A stretch of 64,000 nucleotides of DNA, from positions 186,001 through 250,000 of the forward strand of contig NZ_CP150235.1 in the NCBI RefSeq assembly GCF_037974355.1, given 5' to 3'. Source of the DNA: Paenibacillus sp. FSL R5-0517 (GTDB lineage Bacteria; Bacillota; Bacilli; Paenibacillales; Paenibacillaceae). The notes below the pieces were generated by a model that was given only the letters and a program-made list of their open reading frames with translations, did not search any database and was not told the DNA's origin. A program made the position numbers and the translations under genes. Position 1 is the first letter of the stretch. Every line of letters starts with the position of its first letter. Below are positions 21,369 through 30,461 of the stretch, piece by piece.

Positions 21369-22682
21369 ATGAAAGCGCTATTAAAAAAATCAGCAAGTCT
21401 AATTCTGACATTGGGCATTGTAAGTAGTCTGGCGGCATGTTCATCTGGCTCGTCCGGCGGCGCACAGGGGGAAAGTAATGGCAAGATCAAGCTGACGCTA
21501 TGGGATCAATCGGTCGGCAATACCGATCCTTCGGCCAAGCTGCTGCCCGAGATTGTGGAGAAATGGAACAGCGAGCATCCAGACATTCAGGTTGAACGTA
21601 CGGGCACGACAGGAGAACAGTACAAAACCAAAGTCAAAACATCGATTGCAGCTGGTGAAGCGCCGGACCTGTTCTATGGCATGGGAGGCGGCAGCTTCAT
21701 GCAGCCGTACATCAAATCCGGTAATGTGCTGGAAATCTCAAGCTACCTGACGGACGATATCAAAGAACGGATGGGCCCGGGTATGGCTGAGGCGATCAAT
21801 ATGGACGGCAAAATCTACACGTTGCCCGTGTACACTCATATCGCCAACCTTTACGTGAACACGGAATTGTTCGAGCAGGCGGGTGCCAAGATTCCGACCA
21901 CCTATAACGAACTGCTGGATGCAATCGAAAAGCTGAAAGCGGCAGGAATTACTCCGGCTGTGATTGGGGAAAAAGACCGCTGGCCGGGCATGTACTGGTA
22001 CGACATTATTGCGATGCGCCAAGCAGGCAATGCTGCGGTGATGGAAGCCTTTAAAGATCCGTCAAAGTGGGATTCGACCGACTTTGTTGCCGCCGCGACT
22101 AAGATGCAGCAGCTTGCGCAAGCAGGAGCTTTCAACAGCAGCATGTTCAGCATGAGCTATGACGAGATGCTTGGGGCTTTCAATGCAGGCAACGGGGCGA
22201 TGATGTTCCAGGCCAACTGGGTAAATGCAGGAATTGAGGATCCGTCCTCCGCAGTCAAAGGCAAAGTGAAAGTGATTCCGTTCCCGGTGTTTGAGGATGG
22301 AAAAGGCACAAATACCGAAATCTTCGGCGGAGCTGTCGATGGTTTCTACATCAATCAGAATACCAAACATCCGAAAGAAGCCGTGGAATTCCTCATGTAT
22401 CTGAGCGAACAGCTCGGTACGCAAGGTTTCCTGGCCGGAGCCGGTCTGCCAAGCTGGAAAACAGATGCACTCGACACGTCCAGTCTGTCCTCCCTGGATC
22501 TGTCTGCGGCAGACATTATGAAAACGGCGACCTCATTCATCGCGTGGTGGGATAACATTCTGCCAGCGGAGTCTGCCGAAGCGCACAAAAACCTGATTGC
22601 CCAGCTGCTTGCCGGCGATATAACACCTGAGGAGTTCTGCAAACAAATGGCACAGCTCAAACCAACAGAACTGAGCTTGTAG
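21369..22682 (+). CDS. Sugar ABC transporter substrate-binding lipoprotein
   Basis: Extracellular solute-binding protein, family 1 type, 437 aa. The signal peptide ends in a lipobox (SSLAAC, Cys24), so the mature protein is lipid-anchored. KIKLTLWDQSVGN after the linker is the typical first strand of carbohydrate-binding proteins. AGGGAGG precedes ATG 21369. It is the first gene of a binding-protein/permease/permease operon next to a YesMN pair. The operon has no ATPase, so a shared MsmX-type ATPase elsewhere probably energises it. Substrate not deducible, likely an oligosaccharide. Confidence 0.92.
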   Translation: MKALLKKSASLILTLGIVSSLAACSSGSSGGAQGESNGKIKLTLWDQSVGNTDPSAKLLPEIVEKWNSEHPDIQVERTGTTGEQYKTKVKTSIAAGEAPDLFYGMGGGSFMQPYIKSGNVLEISSYLTDDIKERMGPGMAEAINMDGKIYTLPVYTHIANLYVNTELFEQAGAKIPTTYNELLDAIEKLKAAGITPAVIGEKDRWPGMYWYDIIAMRQAGNAAVMEAFKDPSKWDSTDFVAAATKMQQLAQAGAFNSSMFSMSYDEMLGAFNAGNGAMMFQANWVNAGIEDPSSAVKGKVKVIPFPVFEDGKGTNTEIFGGAVDGFYINQNTKHPKEAVEFLMYLSEQLGTQGFLAGAGLPSWKTDALDTSSLSSLDLSAADIMKTATSFIAWWDNILPAESAEAHKNLIAQLLAGDITPEEFCKQMAQLKPTELSL

Positions 22683-22777
22683 ATCGCGCAGGCTAATATG
22701 CGCATAATCCATACACGTGTAAGCTCGTGTTGAGCTTGCCAAACTGAAGCCTGCTAACAATGAAGATGAGCCCAAAC

Positions 22778-22810
22778 AAGGCGTGGTCCGGTATATCCCG
22801 GTCACGCCTT
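22778..22810 (+). promoter_or_regulatory. Intercistronic hairpin between binding protein and permeases
   Basis: AAGGCGTGGTCCGG pairs with CCGGTCACGCCTT, leaving one extra base in the left arm. It has no T-tract and is followed directly by the ribosome binding site of the first permease. Such hairpins usually protect the upstream message, giving more binding protein than permease. Confidence 0.6.
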
Positions 22811-22826
22811 TGAGAGGAGAACAACA

Positions 22827-23696
22827 ATGAACTCTGTATTTTCCAATAAAGGCACCATAGCTGTCTTCGTACTGCCCACACTGATTCTGTTCTGCGGAAT
22901 TGTGCTTATTCCAATCTTTGTCTCCAGTTATTACAGTCTGTTGGACTGGAATGGCGTAGGCAGGGGGACATTTATCGGTCTGGACAACTATGTGGAGATG
23001 TTTAAGGATACGCGTGTACTGAATTCGATCAAAAACTCCCTGTTATTCGCGGGAGCTTCGGTGTTCATTCAACTGCCGATCTCGCTCGTGCTCGCGCTGA
23101 TTCTGGCGTCCAACGCCAAGGGGGAAGGGTTCTACCGGACCGTGTATTTCATCCCGGTATTGATCTCAACGGTGGTTATTGCCCAGTTGTGGTCAAAAAT
23201 CTACAATGCCGATTACGGTCTGCTGAACGTGCTGCTGCAAAATATCGGCTTAGCCCATTGGGCGCAAGATTGGCTGGGTCAGAAGCACACGGCACTTGCG
23301 GCTTCTTTTATCCCAACCCTATGGCAGTACGTAGGGTATCACATGCTGCTGATGTACGCAGGAGCGAAATCCGTCTCGCAGGATGTGCTTGAAGCAGCAA
23401 GAATGGATGGTGCTTCACGTCTTCGCACGGCTTGGTCCATTATGATTCCTTTAATGAAGCCGATCCTGAAGGTAAGCCTTGTATTTTCGGTTATTGGCGC
23501 ATTCAAGGTGTTTGACCTGATCTATGTGCTGACGGGCGGCGGGCCGTTCTATACCACTGAAGTGCCGAGCACGCTGATGTACGCCACCATTTTTGATACG
23601 TTCCGGTACGGATATGGCAGTGCAATCTCGGTATTTATCATTGTGGAGTGTCTGGTATGTACGATCCTCATTAATTCATTGTTCAAAACGGAATAG
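22827..23696 (+). CDS. Sugar ABC transporter permease (MalF/LacF type)
   Basis: Integral membrane subunit, 289 aa, about six transmembrane segments, starting with FVLPTLILFCGIVLIPIFVS. The cytoplasmic EAA loop that contacts the ATPase is visible as DVLEAARMDGASRLRTAWSI. GAGAGGAG precedes ATG 22827. It pairs with the permease 15 bp downstream and the binding protein upstream. Confidence 0.93.
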   Translation: MNSVFSNKGTIAVFVLPTLILFCGIVLIPIFVSSYYSLLDWNGVGRGTFIGLDNYVEMFKDTRVLNSIKNSLLFAGASVFIQLPISLVLALILASNAKGEGFYRTVYFIPVLISTVVIAQLWSKIYNADYGLLNVLLQNIGLAHWAQDWLGQKHTALAASFIPTLWQYVGYHMLLMYAGAKSVSQDVLEAARMDGASRLRTAWSIMIPLMKPILKVSLVFSVIGAFKVFDLIYVLTGGGPFYTTEVPSTLMYATIFDTFRYGYGSAISVFIIVECLVCTILINSLFKTE

Positions 23697-23711
23697 AAGG
23701 AGGCATGAGGC

Positions 23712-24587
23712 ATGAGTACCGTAGAAGTCATGTTGCAAAAAAAGCCCAAGCCAAGGTCCATCTCCGGACCAATCGGGAAAGTGTTCCTGCAAGCGTTTCT
23801 GATCCTCGTCGCAATTGTGCAGATCTACCCGCTCATCTGGCTGGCGCTGTTTTCCCTGAAGGATAACAGTGAAATCTTTAGCGGTGATGTAGCCGGGTTG
23901 CCGAAGGCGTTTCTGTGGAGCAACTATACCAAAGCCATGTCCGACGGCCATGTGCTGACCTATTTTATGAATAGCGTGCTGGTCACAGCTGCCTCCATTG
24001 TCTTGGTACTGATCTTGTCTTCGATGACGGGATACGCAATCACAAGAATGAACTGGAAGCTCAGCGGGCTCACGATGACGATTATTTTGCTGGGCATGAT
24101 GGTGCCGATTCATGCGGCGCTGCTGCCATTGTTTATTATTTTGAAGAATCTGAGCCTGCTCAACAGTTATTGGTCACTGATCATTCCCTATGTGGCGTTT
24201 GGCATTCCGATGGCGGTATTCATTCTGGGCAGCTTTTTCAAAGGTATCCCGCGAGAGATGGAGGAGTCGGCGGTGATCGACGGCTGCGGTATCTACCGGA
24301 CGTTTTTCTCTATTATTCTGCCTCTGGTAACCCCGGCTATATCAACGGTAGCCATCTTCACGTTTTTGTCGTGTTGGAATGAGCTGATGTTTGCGGTCAC
24401 GTTTATCAATAACACGGCTTATCAGACATTGACGGTGGGCATGATGTCGATGGTGGGAACGTACATTACGCAATGGGGCATCATTGGTGCGGGACTGATG
24501 ATTACGACGGTGCCAACGGTGATCATCTATCTGCTGTTGAATAAACAGGTGCAGAAGAGCATGATCGCAGGTGCGATCAAAGGTTAG
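23712..24587 (+). CDS. Sugar ABC transporter permease (MalG type)
   Basis: The second membrane subunit, 291 aa, with six predicted membrane segments and the EAA loop REMEESAVIDGCGIYRTFFS. AGAAGGAGGC precedes ATG 23712. The C terminus QKSMIAGAIKG is the family's usual ending. No ATP-binding gene follows. Confidence 0.93.
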   Translation: MSTVEVMLQKKPKPRSISGPIGKVFLQAFLILVAIVQIYPLIWLALFSLKDNSEIFSGDVAGLPKAFLWSNYTKAMSDGHVLTYFMNSVLVTAASIVLVLILSSMTGYAITRMNWKLSGLTMTIILLGMMVPIHAALLPLFIILKNLSLLNSYWSLIIPYVAFGIPMAVFILGSFFKGIPREMEESAVIDGCGIYRTFFSIILPLVTPAISTVAIFTFLSCWNELMFAVTFINNTAYQTLTVGMMSMVGTYITQWGIIGAGLMITTVPTVIIYLLLNKQVQKSMIAGAIKG

Positions 24588-24600
24588 TTGGAGGCTGGAC

Positions 24601-24614
24601 TAGACCGCGGTCTA
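24601..24614 (+). promoter_or_regulatory. 14-bp perfect palindrome before the deacetylase gene
   Basis: TAGACCGCGGTCTA is a perfect palindrome 58 bp before the deacetylase start and 14 bp after the permease stop. It has the size and GC-rich centre of a TetR-family operator, but no matching regulator is adjacent. Confidence 0.35.
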
Positions 24615-24672
24615 TGAACATGGAATAATAAGGGGTATGTAGCCAGTCAGTTGCAGAGAGGGGTCATTATTT

Positions 24673-25314
24673 ATGGTCAATATCGCGATGGTAGAGCAAG
24701 AGTCTGTTCGGGAAAAGGTTGTGGCGTTTACGTTTGATGATGGGCCGCATCCGGTGTATACACCTCAAGTTCTTGAGATATTCCGTCGTGCCGGTGGGCA
24801 GGCGACGTTTTTCATGATTGGCCAAGAGATAGAGGCTCATTCGGAGATTGCGGCGGAGGTACACCGTGAAGGGCATGAGATCGCAAACCATACATACACG
24901 CATCCGGACCTGACCAAGCTGACGCTGGAGGAAGCCGGGGAAGAGTTGCAACGCGCAGAACATCTTGTTCAAGAAGTTACGGGGCAACCTGCCCGCAGCT
25001 TCCGACCGCCGTATTTTGGCGTAAACGATGATATATTGTCTCTGGCAGCGGAACGCGGATATCGCATGATTGGTGCGGTCAACGGTGATGCGAAAGATTG
25101 GGATAATCCTGGCGTTGAGCATATCGTGGAGCATACCCGGTCTGCGGTGAAACCCGGCAGTGTGCTGATATTCCATGACGGGTACGGAGACCGTTCCCAG
25201 ACGGTGGAGGCGGTACGTGTTCTGGTGGAGGAACTGGTCACAGAAGGGTATCGATTGGTGACGGTGAGTGAGCTGCTGGACATTTCTCGTGAACAGGATG
25301 AAAAGATAACATAA
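24673..25314 (+). CDS. Polysaccharide deacetylase (NodB homology domain)
   Basis: A 213-aa member of carbohydrate esterase family 4. The motifs are AFTFDDGPHP (catalytic base and metal Asp), HTYTHP (metal His pair), RPPYFG (active-site groove) and a C-terminal LIFHDGYG. There is no signal peptide, so the enzyme is probably cytoplasmic, unlike the peptidoglycan deacetylases of the family. A weak GAGAGGGG lies before ATG 24673. It is on the same strand as the sugar importer, 85 bp downstream, and could act on acetylated imported sugars (inference). Confidence 0.9.
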   Translation: MVNIAMVEQESVREKVVAFTFDDGPHPVYTPQVLEIFRRAGGQATFFMIGQEIEAHSEIAAEVHREGHEIANHTYTHPDLTKLTLEEAGEELQRAEHLVQEVTGQPARSFRPPYFGVNDDILSLAAERGYRMIGAVNGDAKDWDNPGVEHIVEHTRSAVKPGSVLIFHDGYGDRSQTVEAVRVLVEELVTEGYRLVTVSELLDISREQDEKIT

Positions 25315-25320
25315 TCAAGT

Positions 25321-25357
25321 GGACCCATCATTCTTTGAATGACTGGGTCCTTTTTTA
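25321..25357 (+). terminator. Terminator after the deacetylase gene
   Basis: GGACCCATCATT and AATGACTGGGTCC pair with one bulge, with a small TCTTTG-type loop, followed by six T residues. Confidence 0.88.
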
Positions 25358-25461
25358 TATATAATTTGTATAGGAAGAACGGAGCAGAGGTATAAACTTT
25401 GCTTGCCCTCTCAAACTACTTTATAATAATAGGCTAAACTAGATTATGTCAGGAGGAAACA

Positions 25462-26715
25462 ATGGACTTTATCAAAAATCAACTAGAAGAACTCGGCATG
25501 AGTGGACCCTCCATTGGTTATCTTTCAAACATCATTATGATTATTTTTATCGCACTAATCTCGATATTGGCGAATGTGATTGCCAAGCGAGTGGTACTGA
25601 AGACGGTGCATCGTATTGTAAGTAATAACCGTTTCAAGTGGGGCCACATCGTGGTTCAGAAAAATTTATTTCAGAAGCTGTCGCATCTTGTGCCGGCTAT
25701 TATTATCTATTATTCGGCTTATATTTTCCCGTCTTATCAGACCATAATTGAAAAAGCAGCAATGACCTACATGATTGTCATCATGATCACGGTAATGAAT
25801 GCATTGCTTAATGTATTCGATGATATCTATCGTACCTATGAGGTGTCGAAGATTCGCCCAATCAAGAGCTACATTCAGGTAGCCAAGATCGTTCTGTTCA
25901 TTATCGGGGGCATTATCGTCATCTCCAGCCTGATTGGACAAAATCCGCTCATTATCCTCAGTGGACTTGGTGCATTATCGGCGGTATTGATGCTCGTATT
26001 CAAAGACTCGATCCTTGGCCTCGTGGCTGGTGTACAGCTATCGTCGAACGATATGGTGCGTGTTGGTGACTGGATCGAGATGCCAAAGTATAATGCAGAC
26101 GGGGACGTTATCGACATTACACTGAACACAGTGAAAGTGATGAATTTTGATAAAACGATTACGATGATTCCAAGCTATGCCCTCATATCGGACTCGTTCC
26201 GGAACTGGAGAGGCATGCAGGTGTCCGGTGGCAGAAGAATTAAGCGGAGCATCTATATCGACATCAGCAGTATTCGTTTTTGTACGGAAGAGATGGTGGC
26301 TGAATTTGAGAAGATTCATTACCTGACGGATTATGTCACTTCCAAACTTAAAGAAATTCAAGCGTACAACATGGAGCATCAGGTGAATACTGAAAGCAAC
26401 GTGAACGGCAGACAGCTCACAAATATCGGTGTATTCCGGGAATATATCCATCAATATTTGAGGAACCATCCGAAGATCAATAAAGATATGACGATGATTG
26501 TGCGACAATTAGCACCGGAAGATCGCGGGCTGCCTCTGGAAATCTATGCATTCAGCAATGATATCAACTGGGGTGTATATGAGAACGTTCAGGCGGATAT
26601 CTTTGACCATATCTTCGCGGTGGCGTCAACTTTTGGACTGCGGGCCTTCCAGAATCCAACTGGACATGACATTGTGCAACTGAAAGAGGATAAACAATTG
26701 GTGCGAGAGTACTAG
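25462..26715 (+). CDS. MscS-family mechanosensitive channel (YbdG-like)
   Basis: A 417-aa membrane protein with about five N-terminal transmembrane segments and the pore-lining/beta-domain signature LSGLGALSAVLMLVFKDSIL followed by LVAGVQLSSNDMVRVGDWIE. The beta domain ends MIPSYALISDSFRNWRGM. The long cytoplasmic C-terminal domain and the DGDVIDITLNTVKVMNFD segment match the YbdG/MscM branch rather than canonical MscS. CAGGAGG precedes ATG 25462. It probably releases solutes on hypo-osmotic shock. Flanked by terminators, so likely monocistronic. Confidence 0.9.
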   Translation: MDFIKNQLEELGMSGPSIGYLSNIIMIIFIALISILANVIAKRVVLKTVHRIVSNNRFKWGHIVVQKNLFQKLSHLVPAIIIYYSAYIFPSYQTIIEKAAMTYMIVIMITVMNALLNVFDDIYRTYEVSKIRPIKSYIQVAKIVLFIIGGIIVISSLIGQNPLIILSGLGALSAVLMLVFKDSILGLVAGVQLSSNDMVRVGDWIEMPKYNADGDVIDITLNTVKVMNFDKTITMIPSYALISDSFRNWRGMQVSGGRRIKRSIYIDISSIRFCTEEMVAEFEKIHYLTDYVTSKLKEIQAYNMEHQVNTESNVNGRQLTNIGVFREYIHQYLRNHPKINKDMTMIVRQLAPEDRGLPLEIYAFSNDINWGVYENVQADIFDHIFAVASTFGLRAFQNPTGHDIVQLKEDKQLVREY

Positions 26716-26760
26716 GGGCTCATAACAGCTCTATCCTTTTCCAATATACTATTCATTCAT

Positions 26761-26793
26761 AAGCCATTAACTCATCTGGGTTGATGGCTTTTT
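26761..26793 (+). terminator. Terminator after the mechanosensitive channel gene
   Basis: AAGCCATTAAC pairs with GTTGATGGCTT (one T-G pair) around CTCATCTGG-type loop bases, with five T residues at the end. Confidence 0.8.
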
Positions 26794-26845
26794 GTCTGTG
26801 ATATAATAGGCATATTTTAAGAACGAAGAAGTAGGGGGAACGTGT

Positions 26846-28765
26846 ATGGATTGGGAAGCTCATATCGAACAGTGGAGCCGAACGGCCGTTAGATTACTGG
26901 ATATTCGGTATTATCGTGCGGAGCATGGAACGGTTCCTGATCACGATGTGGCGCATAACAGCTTCTTCTTAATCACTACTCATGGAGAGGCTAGGATAAG
27001 GATATCAGGCGAGGTCTACCAGACTCATTCAGCATACATATTGCACGGGGGAGCAGATGCTGGGCTAAGTATTACACCGTTGGAACAGGACTTTGCCTGT
27101 TATCTGATTTTATATACAGCCGAGTGTGCATCGCCGGAAGATCGAAAGGGTTTCCAGATGACGTATGGGTTTGCACCGTATGCATTACTCCCTGTTCAGG
27201 AAAAGTGTGAAGCCATGAACCGTCTGTGGCAAGAACCCGCCTCCATAGATAAGCTACAGGCACAGTCGTTTTTTCTTCCGTTGGTGTACGAGATCATGCG
27301 GCAGCAGATTCAGACATGGGCTAAAAAGGAAAACAGCAAACCCAATATCGTCACTGACGCAATCCACTATATTCACGATCACTATAGCGAGCTGATTACA
27401 GCCGAGGAACTAGCCAAGAGATACCATTGCAGCGCCAGCTATTTATCCCGTTTGTTCAAAAACCAGATTGGACTAGGACCGATTGAATATCTTATTCATG
27501 TGCGGGTTCACAGATCCAAGCAGTACCTTCTAAGATCCGAAGCCCGGATCCAGGAAATCGCGAGCAATGTGGGTTATGCGGATATGTATTATTTCAGTCG
27601 CTTGTTCAAAAAGCATACCGGCTTATCGCCAGTACAATTTCGTACACAATATCGGAAACAGGTTCAAGTTCAGTATAATCCATTACGTGGGTTAGAATCG
27701 TCTATTGTAACCTCTAACTCCGGTTCTCATAATGAGAATGAGACTTATTATCAACGGATTGGGGAAGGGGACACATCCATGTTTAGATTTTCAAGACCAG
27801 CCTTTGGGGCGATGATGTTATTATGCACATCCTTGCTTCTAAGTGCTTGCCAGACCAGCAGTACTCCAGGAGCAACGGCTTCCCAGCCAGCTTCATCAGA
27901 TACGAATACTGCTGTAGCTACAGACAGCGCAGCTGTGGAAACGCGGATATATAAACATCTGAAAGGCTCAACCGAGATTCCTGTGAACCCTCAGCGAGTC
28001 GTCAGCTTCTATCACTTGGGCGAATTGATGGCGCTGGGGGTGAAGCCGGTTGGCACAACGACATATATTTTGGATAACCCACTTATAGATGATACTTCCG
28101 GTATTTCAGATGTGGGCGTTCCGCCAGATGCCGAGAAAATCCTGTCACTGGAGCCAGATCTGATTGTGACAACGGCAGCATTCGCAGAAGCTGTGGAAGG
28201 CGGGTATGATGCACTGAGCCAGATCGCTCCGACCATTGTTGTCGAGCAGTATAATGACCCGATTAAAGATGTGGAGATGTTTGGGGATATTCTCGGGAAA
28301 CAAGAGGAAGCACGGTTATGGAATGAGCAATTCAAAGCCAAAATCGCAGCGTACAAAACGAAAATTAGCCCTTATGTTCGTGCGGATGAAACGTATTCTA
28401 TATTAAACGTGCGTCCAGATGCTCTTTTTGTATACGGAGATACCAATATGGGGGGCAACATTATTTATAAATATCTTGGGTTGAAGCCAGCGCCCAAGGT
28501 AGAGTCGGACGTCATCCATGGAGAAACGTGGGAGATTTCCACCGAGGTCATTCCCGAATTTATCGGTGACCGTCTGTTCCTGGCCGTCAATGAGGGAGCT
28601 GAGGACAAGCTCAAGGATGTGCAAAAGTTGATTGATGCCTCACCAGCCGGGAAAGCGGGTCACGTATACTCCATTAACTTTGATCAGTTCCTTCCGAGTG
28701 ACCCTATTGCAGTAGAGAAACAGTTAGACATCATCACAGATATAATTGTAGGAGATGGCAAATAG
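26846..28765 (+). CDS. AraC regulator fused to a siderophore-binding lipoprotein (Btr-like, with internal signal peptide)
   Basis: One 639-aa frame with two parts. Residues 1-285: cupin-like sensor region and AraC-type DNA-binding domain (AKRYHCSASYLSRLFKNQIG, VGYADMYYFSRLFKKHTG). Residues 312-639: a complete lipoprotein signal peptide (FRFSRPAFGAMMLL, then LLLSAC) and a FecB/BtuF-type substrate-binding domain (STEIPVNPQRVVSFYHLGEL). B. subtilis Btr also joins AraC and binding-protein domains but lacks an export signal. The internal Met312 (ATG 27779) has its own GGGGAAGGGG 8 nt upstream, so a separate lipoprotein may be made by internal initiation. TATAAT at 26802-26807 is a candidate -10. 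No transporter genes adjoin. Confidence 0.85.
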   Translation: MDWEAHIEQWSRTAVRLLDIRYYRAEHGTVPDHDVAHNSFFLITTHGEARIRISGEVYQTHSAYILHGGADAGLSITPLEQDFACYLILYTAECASPEDRKGFQMTYGFAPYALLPVQEKCEAMNRLWQEPASIDKLQAQSFFLPLVYEIMRQQIQTWAKKENSKPNIVTDAIHYIHDHYSELITAEELAKRYHCSASYLSRLFKNQIGLGPIEYLIHVRVHRSKQYLLRSEARIQEIASNVGYADMYYFSRLFKKHTGLSPVQFRTQYRKQVQVQYNPLRGLESSIVTSNSGSHNENETYYQRIGEGDTSMFRFSRPAFGAMMLLCTSLLLSACQTSSTPGATASQPASSDTNTAVATDSAAVETRIYKHLKGSTEIPVNPQRVVSFYHLGELMALGVKPVGTTTYILDNPLIDDTSGISDVGVPPDAEKILSLEPDLIVTTAAFAEAVEGGYDALSQIAPTIVVEQYNDPIKDVEMFGDILGKQEEARLWNEQFKAKIAAYKTKISPYVRADETYSILNVRPDALFVYGDTNMGGNIIYKYLGLKPAPKVESDVIHGETWEISTEVIPEFIGDRLFLAVNEGAEDKLKDVQKLIDASPAGKAGHVYSINFDQFLPSDPIAVEKQLDIITDIIVGDGK

Positions 28766-28940
28766 ATGTGTATGTCTGTGATAGGTCTACCGAGTTGAAG
28801 TGTTATTGATGGCTTAGATGTAGAGGAGTTCGCATTGATTCAAGCCGGCGTGAAGGGGTAGAATAACGAGAGGACGTTTATTTTCTAACAATCTAATCTC
28901 GGAACGAAAATCTAACCTTTTGGCAAAGGAGAGTTCTCAC

Positions 28941-29795
28941 ATGAACCATCAGATTCCGGAATATACATTGAACGATGGCTTGAAAGTACCTGCAATTGGA
29001 TTTGGTACCTACAGTCTGAAAGGTGAAGAAGGCGTTAAATCGATCGCGTCTGCCATGGATGCGGGTTATCGATTAATTGATACGGCGTATAACTATGAGA
29101 ATGAGGCAACCGTGGGCAGAGCAATCAAGCAAAGCTCCATCGCCAGAGAAGACCTGCTGATTTCCTCGAAGCTGCCGGGGCGTTATCACGCTCAGGATAA
29201 AGCACTCGTGGCGATTCAGGAATCATTGTACAGAGCGGATCTGGACTATTATGACCTGTATCTGATCCACTGGCCCAATCCGAAGAAGGACATGTATGTC
29301 GAGGCATGGCAAGCACTGATCGAAGCCAAAAAGCGTGGATATATCCGATCCATCGGCGTCAGCAACTTCCTGCCTGAGCACAATGAACGCCTGATTAAGG
29401 AGACGGGGGTAGCGCCGAGCCTGAATCAGATTGAGCTGCATCCGTTCTTTGACCAAGCTGGTCAGCGGGAACAGGATGCGAAGCATGGCATCGTTAACGA
29501 ATCCTGGAGTCCGATTGGACGTGGCAATGATGCTGTACAGGATATTCTGAAGGATGAGAATATTCTTCGGATCGCGGAAACGCATGGCAAAACACCGACC
29601 CAGATCATTCTGCGCTGGCATGTTCAGCTGGGCTCCATTCCAATTCCGAAAGCGGGCTCCTTACAGCATCAGCAGGAAAATATCAATATATTTGATTTTG
29701 AGTTGAGCACAGAAGAGATGCAGGTCATTTCTGCATTTAATCGTCCGGATGGACGGTTGTGGGATCAGGACCCAAGTGAGTACGAAGAGTTTTAA
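28941..29795 (+). CDS. Aldo/keto reductase
   Basis: NADPH-dependent oxidoreductase of the AKR superfamily, 284 aa, TIM barrel. The tetrad is visible as DAGYRLIDTAYNYENE (Asp, Tyr), SSKLPG (Lys) and LIHWPNP (His). The cofactor segments IGVSNF and IPIPKAGSLQHQQENINIFD are normal. AAAGGAG before ATG 28941 supports this start; a TTG at 28920 in frame lies upstream of that site. Substrate unknown; similar enzymes reduce 2,5-diketogluconate or methylglyoxal-like carbonyls. Confidence 0.93.
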   Translation: MNHQIPEYTLNDGLKVPAIGFGTYSLKGEEGVKSIASAMDAGYRLIDTAYNYENEATVGRAIKQSSIAREDLLISSKLPGRYHAQDKALVAIQESLYRADLDYYDLYLIHWPNPKKDMYVEAWQALIEAKKRGYIRSIGVSNFLPEHNERLIKETGVAPSLNQIELHPFFDQAGQREQDAKHGIVNESWSPIGRGNDAVQDILKDENILRIAETHGKTPTQIILRWHVQLGSIPIPKAGSLQHQQENINIFDFELSTEEMQVISAFNRPDGRLWDQDPSEYEEF

Positions 29796-30137
29796 AGAAG
29801 GACAAGCAATATCTGCCCAACTTTACGAAGCAATATGAAAAACTGTTCGTGTCACTTGCTGCCAAGTATGGATCAATATGAAATTAAATGTGATCCAGAC
29901 TGTAAGTACGATGTGATTAAATGCCATTATAACCTGCGCACCTTTTGGAATAATTATTGGTCCCTCTGGGTTACCAGTGAAATTCCAAAGGGTGTTTTTG
30001 AGTGAATTGTATCTAGTCATAGCCTGCCTTATCGGGCTATATTAATAACGATAAGAGCATACATCTGTGGAATTCTGGATGGCAAGCAGCATAGCAATGG
30101 GGTCATAAGCAGGTTGTTCAGGGGAGGGCGATGTTTA
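29796..30137 (+). other. Intergenic stretch without a recognised gene
   Basis: About 340 bp with no ribosome-binding-site-supported frame and no repeat that recurs elsewhere in the window. GGGGAGGG at 30121-30128 serves the next small gene. Confidence 0.5.
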
Positions 30138-30317
30138 GTGGTGGCTAACTGGTGGTTCGCGCTGATTATTATGGTTGTGGTGAATGGGATTGTAGCCTGG
30201 AGTTTATGGACGGGGGAACAAACAAGTAGAAGGGCGAAAAAGTGGTTTTTTATTGTGGCTAATCTTATCGGGGTAGGGCTTGCCATCTCTCAATTTTTCT
30301 GGATGGACTTCAACTAG
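30138..30317 (+). CDS. Small two-span membrane protein, unknown
   Basis: A 59-aa protein from GTG 30138, about 9 nt after GGGGAGGG. It has two hydrophobic stretches (WWFALIIMVVVNGIVAWSLW and WFFIVANLIGVGLAISQFFW) joined by a short basic linker (GEQTSRRAKK), predicting a hairpin in the membrane. It ends at a bidirectional terminator. The 5' end is uncertain, since GTG 30141 is also possible. No family recognised. Confidence 0.55.
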   Translation: MVANWWFALIIMVVVNGIVAWSLWTGEQTSRRAKKWFFIVANLIGVGLAISQFFWMDFN

Positions 30318-30362
30318 GATGCAGTGGTGGTATGAGAATATAACGTGTAATACATAGAAAAT

Positions 30363-30411
30363 AAGGAAGGGCTGCTCCCATGTCAGATATGACAGGAGGC
30401 AGCCTTTCCTT
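30363..30411. terminator. Bidirectional terminator between convergent genes
   Basis: AAGGAAGGGCTGCTCC pairs with GGAGGCAGCCTTTCCTT, apart from one mismatch or bulge, with an inner TGTCA/TGACA. It serves the small membrane protein on the plus strand and the mannosidase on the minus strand. Confidence 0.8.
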
Positions 30412-30461
30412 ATTGGAGCATTTTAAGGGTTGTTGCAGTTTTCCGCGTTGCGTAAGTTCTG

